Source: a virus. Taken from it: a DNA stretch of 34,045 bases. Position 1 is the first letter of the stretch. Each line of letters begins with the position of its first letter. The notes beneath the pieces are model-generated. The model ran no database searches. It was given only the letters and a program-made list of their open reading frames with translations, and was not told the origin of the DNA. The stretch spans positions 1-34,045 of the IMG/VR virus record IMGVR_UViG_3300031974_000334; one strand, 5' to 3'. The translations under genes and the position numbers were made by a program. Shown here piece after piece: positions 30,139-34,045 of the stretch.

Positions 30139-30312
30139 TTACGCCCTACTGTTCATCATGGATTTCTTTTTCTTTTTGCTTTGGCTGTCCTGCAAAGCCT
30201 TGGCAGTTGGCGCACCTGGATCTCCAGGGCTGCGCATCTTTTCTCCGCTGCCCTCTGCAATGCGTTTGCGTTTAGCGTGAATGTTTGCCCAAAGGCCAGG
30301 TTTCTTAGCCAT
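30139..30312 (-). CDS. Small basic protein with KKKKKSMMN motif
   Basis: A 57-codon frame starts at the ATG 30312, 3 bases after the endolysin stop. The sequence MAKKPGLWANIHAKRKRIAE followed by GSGEKMRSPGDPGAPTAKAL matches a small basic family found widely in marine T7-like phages. Residues 46-54 are KKKKKSMMN. The function is unknown; its place next to the lysis genes is shared in related phages. Confidence 0.75.
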   Translation of the reverse strand: MAKKPGLWANIHAKRKRIAEGSGEKMRSPGDPGAPTAKALQDSQSKKKKKSMMNSRA

Positions 30313-30315
30313 GTC

Positions 30316-30774
30316 TTACACCATCAGTTCAAAGTGAGGGCCGTCGATAAATGGACGACGACCTTGTGAGCGGCGAAGGTCAATGTATGCATTCATTGCA
30401 TCCTCGGCAGTGCCGTCCCATTCGCCAATATTATCTATGTGCCAGGCTGCACCCCAGCGTACTTTGCAGCCTACCATGTTTGCACCTTCTTTCATAGCGT
30501 CTGCCAGATCGTCGTACAGGTTTAGCTCCCACGATCCGCGTCCGTTGATGTAGGCCATCAGGTCAACAGCCAAACCATCCAAGTGCTTTGACTTCATAGT
30601 CTGTGATGCACCCTTGGCAACCAGTTCTTTCTGCTGCTCTATTGTGCGCAAGCCTTGGATCACACCAAAGTCTGTTTTGGTTGCAGTGATTGCATGCTTG
30701 ACGACAGCAACCATGCGCTCGTCTACACCTTCCAACCTGTCTAGGCTGCGACGACTTAGTTTGAACTCGCTCAT
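30316..30774 (-). CDS. Endolysin, M15-type peptidase
   Basis: The start is the ATG at 30774, preceded by GGGAGGAAATA and overlapping the holin stop (TAATG); the longer frame is not needed. The 152-aa product has the zinc-peptidase motifs SKHLDGLAVD (His64, Asp71) and GPHFEL (His147, Glu149), and GLRTIEQQKELVAKG at 41-55. This matches the L-alanyl-D-glutamate peptidase type used by phages to cut peptidoglycan cross-links. No signal peptide is present, so it needs the holin to reach the wall. Confidence 0.9.
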   Translation of the reverse strand: MSEFKLSRRSLDRLEGVDERMVAVVKHAITATKTDFGVIQGLRTIEQQKELVAKGASQTMKSKHLDGLAVDLMAYINGRGSWELNLYDDLADAMKEGANMVGCKVRWGAAWHIDNIGEWDGTAEDAMNAYIDLRRSQGRRPFIDGPHFELMV

Positions 30775-31157
30775 TATTTCCTCCCAAAGAATTGCTTGCC
30801 GCCACGGATGCCCACCGCCGCTGTGCATACTGTAAACACCAGCCAAGTGTACCACTCGGGCAACTCTGCCAACCGATCAAAACCATTCTTGACTGTCTGC
30901 TCCATGCCAGGGATGAAGCATAAAATCACTGGTATTAGCACGGCAAAAGTTACCACCTCGTCTTTGATTGACGACTGCGTACCTTGCGCCATGATCCGTT
31001 CCCAGTCGGCAACGGATGTCTTTTCTGACAGCATGATCTTTGCCTTGGCTTCTGCCTCGGTCAGTTTCAGCTTGGCCTCTGCTGCTTGCTTGGTTGTCTT
31101 GGCATCTAGCCATGACGATGCAAGGTTTCCAAGCGGCCCGATCAGTGCTTGTAACAT
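30774..31157 (-). CDS. Holin, GTA-type 3-TM family
   Basis: The 127-aa protein begins with LGNLASSWLDAKTTKQAAEA, followed by a charged Ala/Lys/Glu helix. It has membrane segments at about 67-84 (EVVTFAVLIPVILCFIPG) and 102-118 (WYTWLVFTVCTAAVGIRG). This is the pattern of the gene-transfer-agent holin family (3TM). It lies directly before the endolysin and after a 2-TM protein, all coupled by TAATG. Confidence 0.85.
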   Translation of the reverse strand: MLQALIGPLGNLASSWLDAKTTKQAAEAKLKLTEAEAKAKIMLSEKTSVADWERIMAQGTQSSIKDEVVTFAVLIPVILCFIPGMEQTVKNGFDRLAELPEWYTWLVFTVCTAAVGIRGGKQFFGRK

Positions 31158-31369
31158 TACTTCTTACCTCCCGCAGAGAAACCAAAGTATGCACCGACCA
31201 CAGCAGACAGCGACCCGTACATCATCATCAGCACGGCACTCGCTTCGTTCATACGCTCGGGGTCAAAGATTACAGCAAACGTTGATATGATCATCATGCC
31301 CAGGCAAGCCCACGTCATTCGACGCTTATTTGTCTGGTACGTTTCCTTGTCTGGTATCAGTTCGTTCAT
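31157..31369 (-). CDS. Two-TM small membrane protein (holin partner candidate)
   Basis: The 70-aa protein has two membrane segments (WACLGMMIISTFAVIF, then AVLMMMYGSLSAVVGAYFGF) with charged ends. AAAGGTGCTAC precedes the ATG. It is the first gene after the promoter at 31405-31433 and overlaps the holin by TAATG. A holin, pinholin or antiholin role is likely from the context. Confidence 0.75.
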   Translation of the reverse strand: MNELIPDKETYQTNKRRMTWACLGMMIISTFAVIFDPERMNEASAVLMMMYGSLSAVVGAYFGFSAGGKK

Positions 31370-31404
31370 GTAGCACCTTTAACGCTATTGCTCTGATGGT
31401 GGTG

Positions 31405-31433
31405 ATAATAACCAATTTATTGTCATCGGTCAA
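31405..31433 (-). promoter_or_regulatory. Sigma70-type promoter for the lysis genes
   Basis: On the minus strand TTGACC (31433-31428) is followed after exactly 17 bases by TATTAT (31410-31405). It lies in the 83-base gap before the 70-aa gene, the only sizeable gap in this block. It is the best promoter match outside the divergent control region. It would drive the holin, endolysin and downstream virion genes. Confidence 0.75.
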
Positions 31434-31452
31434 AACGCCCCACCTGTTTCTA

Positions 31453-31629
31453 CTAATTTCCACTAACCTCAAGGCAAGCTACAGTCTGGCTGTTGTGTAC
31501 AACCAAACCCTCCTGTGCCTTTCTTCTCTCCTGTTCGCATTCCTGTAACGTACCAAATGACGGGCCGATTTGGTAATACTTCAACGAAGTTGCTGGTATG
31601 TACTGTATGAACACAAGTATATACAACAT
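31453..31629 (-). CDS. Small secreted or membrane-anchored Cys protein
   Basis: The ATG at 31629-31627 overlaps the previous stop (TGATG) and has GGGGAAG upstream; two GTG codons before it are less likely starts. The 58-aa product begins with a hydrophobic segment (MLYILVFIQYIPATSL), then GPSFGTLQECEQERRKAQEG and a second Cys in TVACLEV. The signal-like start and two Cys residues suggest export with a disulphide. It could belong to the lysis/spanin set but lacks a lipobox. Confidence 0.6.
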   Translation of the reverse strand: MLYILVFIQYIPATSLKYYQIGPSFGTLQECEQERRKAQEGLVVHNSQTVACLEVSGN

Positions 31630-32096
31630 CACCACTTCCCCGCGTTTCTACCAAGCCACCAGAAAACTACCGCCATAGCAACGACACCACCCGCTATGGA
31701 TAAGATGGTTACAATCAACTCAATGCGCTCCTCACGCTCCCTCTCAGCGCGTCTACGAGCCTCTTTACGAGCAATCCTAGCATCGGCTTGATACTTCACC
31801 CACCGATCCCATGTGCCAGGGGGCGCATACAAACGACACCACTCCTCAAGCTCCTTGCGCTTGGCTTTCATTTCTTCAAGATGTTGGAAGTGTTCCCAAT
31901 CCGAGATGTCTTTACCTAATGCTTTGGCAAACGGATTGTCTTTGCGCTTCTTGTATTCTTCTTGCAGGGTTTCTTCTGCATGTAGAAACTTGCCAACCTC
32001 TGACACTAGGCCAGTAACTTCCTTGCCATTCTGTAAGCAAGTCCGAATGACACCGTAAGCTGCGTTGGCTGCGGCTATGGTCTCCAGTATAGCCAT
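31629..32096 (-). CDS. Coiled-coil protein with C-terminal membrane anchor
   Basis: The 155-aa protein has an N-terminal helical part (LETIAAANAAYGVIRTCLQN), then a long charged coiled coil (about 40-120, ending KEARRRAEREREERIE), then a single membrane segment near the C-terminus (VTILSIAGGVVAMAVVFWWL) and a short basic tail. The gene is typical of marine podoviruses near lysis genes. The layout is reversed relative to an i-spanin. The role is unknown; membrane disruption or virion attachment are options. Confidence 0.7.
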   Translation of the reverse strand: MAILETIAAANAAYGVIRTCLQNGKEVTGLVSEVGKFLHAEETLQEEYKKRKDNPFAKALGKDISDWEHFQHLEEMKAKRKELEEWCRLYAPPGTWDRWVKYQADARIARKEARRRAEREREERIELIVTILSIAGGVVAMAVVFWWLGRNAGKW

Positions 32097-32097
32097 G

Positions 32098-32238
32098 TCA
32101 TTTAACTAAAGCATCATTCAGCAGAATGATCTCCAGCCTTTGCACGGCTAGCTGTAGCTCGTTTGTAGTCTTGATGTTCCACGCAATCAAACCCATGACC
32201 GCAGCAAACAGCACGGATATGATTGCTTTCTGATCCAT
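32098..32238 (-). CDS. Small 46-aa membrane protein
   Basis: A 46-codon frame starts at an ATG overlapping the previous stop (TGATG) and ends one base before the 155-aa gene. It has an N-terminal membrane segment (AIISVLFAAVMGLIAWNI) followed by a helical part (NELQLAVQRLEIILLNDALV). The tight packing supports a real gene. It is probably part of the lysis/membrane set. Confidence 0.65.
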   Translation of the reverse strand: MDQKAIISVLFAAVMGLIAWNIKTTNELQLAVQRLEIILLNDALVK

Positions 32239-32432
32239 CAGCCCATCTTAATTAAGACCGCGACAAGCATAGCAATGATTGTACCCGCTGCACCAATCAA
32301 CAAGCTTTCAATCCGCTTAATACGGGTAAAGACTTCCTTGAACTGTATCTTCACCTCGGTCTTAACCTCGATCAACTCTTTCTCAAGGTTATCAATGCGA
32401 GTGTGTGCCGAAGCAACAGTACGTTTATCCAT
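32238..32432 (-). CDS. Small coiled-coil protein with C-terminal TM (XhlA-like form)
   Basis: The 64-aa protein has a coiled coil (HTRIDNLEKELIEVKTEVKI, then FKEVFTRIKRIESL) and one C-terminal membrane segment (LIGAAGTIIAMLVAVLI). This is the layout of XhlA-type lysis accessory proteins. It is followed by two more small membrane genes. The name is by layout, not by proven homology. Confidence 0.7.
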   Translation of the reverse strand: MDKRTVASAHTRIDNLEKELIEVKTEVKIQFKEVFTRIKRIESLLIGAAGTIIAMLVAVLIKMG

Positions 32433-32433
32433 A

Positions 32434-32784
32434 TCATTCCACCGTTACGCCACTAATCGGCTGCACTAACTTCAATGCATCAGGTGTTGTTGCTGCATCA
32501 ATCCCTGCATCGGCAGGTGCATCACGCAATGCTTGCTTGTCAGCAATAATCTGCGTTGTATCCGCGCTTGTTTCCAATGCTTTCATGTACGCTGTATCTA
32601 GTTTTTCTAGCTTAGGCGCACGAGCAGCACGGATTTTATCGCGCCAGATGTCACGCGCAGCCGCCATGTCTACTTCAACAGCATCGCCGTTGAACGTCCA
32701 TGCCCCACGGAATGTGCGGTCAGTTGGAACTGTAAGAGACGATGCATCACGAACATCGCCGTTGATATTGATGTAAGTTGTCAT
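32434..32784 (-). CDS. Tail fibre assembly/chaperone-like protein
   Basis: From the ATG at 32784 (ATGA overlap with the previous gene; GGAG ten bases upstream) the product has 116 aa. It carries VPTDRTFRGAWTFNGDAVEV and DIWRDKIRAARAPKLEKLDT, then YMKALE and KQALRDAPADAG. This pattern recurs in phage tail-assembly chaperone-like proteins next to tail-fibre genes. It lies directly after the tail modules. An upstream ATG at 32799 would overlap more and is less likely. Confidence 0.75.
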   Translation of the reverse strand: MTTYININGDVRDASSLTVPTDRTFRGAWTFNGDAVEVDMAAARDIWRDKIRAARAPKLEKLDTAYMKALETSADTTQIIADKQALRDAPADAGIDAATTPDALKLVQPISGVTVE

Positions 32785-33191
32785 TGTGCAATTCTCCATG
32801 CGTTTCTAAATGACCGATCCGATGGGATCATTTCGACAGGTACAATCTTCATAATTGTTCTGTTTCCTTTGTAGTCCCGCCACACGGCAGGGTCTATGTC
32901 TTTCATTACCAGATACTCAATCGCTTCCTCTTCGGTCATAGGTCCGATAGGTTCTGCGTATGGATGCTCTTTCGGTTCCCCGTCAGGCACCAAACGATCA
33001 CGCTGATATGTGTCAATGGGTGGCAAGATGTTGCCCTCAAGCGCACAGGCCATCCAGTTTGGATCAGGCACAAGCACCTTGGCGGGTGCGTCTGGTTCCC
33101 GTGGGTCTTCGAATAGTACACGGTACTTAGACTGCACAGGCTCTAGCCGTGACTTAGCTTCTAGCAGGCGTTCCCATAGATGCTGTGTCAT
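32781..33191 (-). CDS. Tail-assembly-related hypothetical protein
   Basis: From the ATG at 33191 (ATGA overlap) the product has 136 aa. A GGAG-containing junction lies before it. The protein reads MTQHLWERLLEAKSRLEPVQ at the start, has a Pro-rich middle (FEDPREPDAPAKVLVPDPNW) and ends VEMIPSDRSFRNAWRIAQ. The end shares the P-x-DR-[ST]-FR-x-AW motif with the following gene, so the two probably act together in tail assembly. Confidence 0.7.
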   Translation of the reverse strand: MTQHLWERLLEAKSRLEPVQSKYRVLFEDPREPDAPAKVLVPDPNWMACALEGNILPPIDTYQRDRLVPDGEPKEHPYAEPIGPMTEEEAIEYLVMKDIDPAVWRDYKGNRTIMKIVPVEMIPSDRSFRNAWRIAQ

Positions 33192-33202
33192 GCTAAGTCT
33201 CC
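33188..33202 (-). repeat. Cassette junction GGAGAYTTAGCATGA, copy 1
   Basis: The 15-base junction encodes the end GDLA, holds GGAG as ribosome binding site, and contains the ATGA stop-start overlap. Further copies lie at 33553-33567 and 33945-33959. Identity at the DNA level apart from one base suggests recombination or duplication between modules. Confidence 0.75.
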
Positions 33203-33556
33203 AAAATAAACAACGCTTGCATCTGCACAATCTGCATAGGAACCCAATGTATTGATATATATAAGCTCAACATTAGCGCTTGTCTTATCAAAATAAGATA
33301 TATTCCACCCATTACCACCATTAATGAGGCCATCATGCGTAAGACAGTAATTAGCATTAGCAAAATTATTTGTTGGATTAGCTTCGTATCTTCCTGTGGA
33401 GTTATCGGTAATACTGCTTGTGTTTAAACTATCATCAATAGCTACTGTACCAGTTCCAGTAAAATTAACCCAAACCTTCGCAGACCCATTCAGGACATAG
33501 CTTGTGCCTACTGTATCTGTGCCATCGGTGATGTTGGAAACGTTTAGTGTACTCAT
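33188..33556 (-). CDS. Tail-associated module, paralogue 1
   Basis: The 122-aa protein is all-beta and belongs to the short marine-phage tail modules: MSTLNVSNITDGTDTVGTSY, then VWVNFTGTGTVAIDDSLNTS, SITDNSTGRYEANPTNNFAN and ANYCLTHDG. It ends YFGDLA. It shares the order (W-x-x-F ... IDDSLN ... TDN-x-TG ... NNxA-x-ANY ... GDLA) with the next gene. Such modules often act as receptor-binding or fibre-tip parts. The last codons GGAGACTTAGCATGA also supply the ribosome binding site and start of the next gene. Confidence 0.78.
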   Translation of the reverse strand: MSTLNVSNITDGTDTVGTSYVLNGSAKVWVNFTGTGTVAIDDSLNTSSITDNSTGRYEANPTNNFANANYCLTHDGLINGGNGWNISYFDKTSANVELIYINTLGSYADCADASVVYFGDLA

Positions 33557-33948
33557 GCTAAGTCTCCGTGAATTGTGCCAGTTACATAGTCGTAATCAAA
33601 ATTAGTCCTATTACTAACAGAGTTTGCATAGTAAATTTCACCTCTAAAACTAGACGATGAAGAATAAGAAGAACTCCCATCTTTTAAAGTAGATGTTATT
33701 ACCTGTGTTGTAGTACCCGTCGTAAGAGAACCTGATCCAACGTGTGCATAATTTGCAGATGCCATGTTATTAGTAAAATTAAAAGTAAAGTCTCCTGTAC
33801 CGTTGTCCGTTAAGCTGCCTAAGTTTAGGCTGTCATCTATAGAAGCTGATGACATATCAAACCTTGCCCACATCGCAGCAACCCCTGACACCGCACGACT
33901 AGCTGTCTCACCCGTAGCCTTGATGTTTGATAAGATTATCGTACTCAT
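33553..33948 (-). CDS. Tail-associated module, paralogue 2
   Basis: The 131-aa protein parallels paralogue 1: MSTIILSNIKATGETASRAV, MWARFDMSSASIDDSLNLGS, LTDNGTGDFTFNFTNNMASA, then NYAHVGSG, a Ser-rich variable part (KDGSSSYSSSSSFRGEIYYA) and the end TIHGDLA. The N-terminal ~60 residues and the last residues are conserved and the part between varies, as expected for host-range modules. It is coupled to paralogue 1 by ATGA. Confidence 0.78.
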   Translation of the reverse strand: MSTIILSNIKATGETASRAVSGVAAMWARFDMSSASIDDSLNLGSLTDNGTGDFTFNFTNNMASANYAHVGSGSLTTGTTTQVITSTLKDGSSSYSSSSSFRGEIYYANSVSNRTNFDYDYVTGTIHGDLA

Positions 33949-34045
33949 GCTAAATCTCCGTGTGTGGTTGCACTTACATATCGCAAATCATAAGCAGTAG
34001 TTTGCCAATGCCCATACACATACATAGACCCCGCATCTATTGCCC
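33945..34045 (-). CDS. Tail-associated module, C-terminal part (partial)
   Basis: The frame is open from the right window edge and ends AYDLRYVSATTHGDLA before a TGA that overlaps the next ATG. The last ~28 residues parallel the end of paralogue 2 (Y-x-Y ... D-x-x-YV ... HGDLA). It is thus at least the end of a third module. If the contig is circular, it joins in frame to the Gly-rich start at 97-1, giving a 65-aa protein. Confidence 0.7.
   Translation of the reverse strand, partial: AIDAGSMYVYGHWQTTAYDLRYVSATTHGDLA

Noticed and set aside
30775-30855. Longer N-terminus of the endolysin
   Set aside because: It would overlap the holin by 80 bases; the ATG at 30774 has GGGAGG and a TAATG overlap.

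Overview
The window looks like the genome, or nearly all of it, of a small tailed phage of the T7-like (podovirus) type. It has a full virion module in T7-like order on the minus strand: small and large terminase, GNAT enzyme, portal, Bbp19-like protein, scaffold, major capsid protein, a decoration-like protein, tail tubular proteins A and B, internal virion proteins, and a tail-fibre N-terminal domain. Marine-phage hallmarks (short IDDSLN/TDN-type tail modules, small basic proteins, a gene-transfer-agent type 3-TM holin, a polyvalent-protein ART domain) suggest an aquatic phage, perhaps of an alphaproteobacterium. The host is an inference. No DNA polymerase, RNA polymerase, integrase or tRNA is visible.

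Layout. A divergent control region at 25443-25580 carries two back-to-back promoters, each with a GCTAGC palindrome in its spacer. Leftward (minus strand) runs the replication operon: a small putative RHH regulator, RuvC-like resolvase, PD-(D/E)XK nuclease, C5 DNA methyltransferase, a putative SSB with an acidic tail, and a RepB-type primase fused to a RecA-like helicase. An iteron-like TTCCACAGTT array (19987-20043) and a long palindrome follow, then a 195-aa protein and a strong terminator at 19209-19235. Late genes continue leftward from the small terminase (19174) to position 1. A second minus-strand block (34045 to 28789) holds tandem tail modules, tail-assembly-like proteins, a dense set of small membrane/lysis proteins with an M15 endolysin, and small basic proteins. 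The two partial genes at the window ends join in frame, so this may be a circular contig.

Rightward (plus strand, 25586-28792) is an accessory operon of small proteins, an HTH protein, and the most notable locus. At 27506-27840 six tandem hairpin units share an exact geometry. Each has a variable but self-complementary stem, CAT (CGT in one), a 9-nt variable segment, an 11-nt conserved core GCAGNRATGCC, an 11-nt variable segment, then the other stem arm. From one closing base pair to the other each unit is exactly 36 nt. The gene directly downstream (27857-28564) encodes a 235-aa protein resembling the C-terminal Transposase_20/Nop-like part of IS110 proteins, without a nuclease domain. Together these match the TIGR-Tas architecture (tandem interspaced guide RNA array plus a TasA-like, nuclease-less Nop protein).

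Other points of note: an injected virion protein with an ADP-ribosyltransferase domain (4865-6346), a basic S-[LM]-[MIL]-N motif shared by six small proteins, GGAG/ATGA cassette junctions between tail paralogues, and two plus-strand-oriented terminator-like hairpins inside minus-strand gene blocks.
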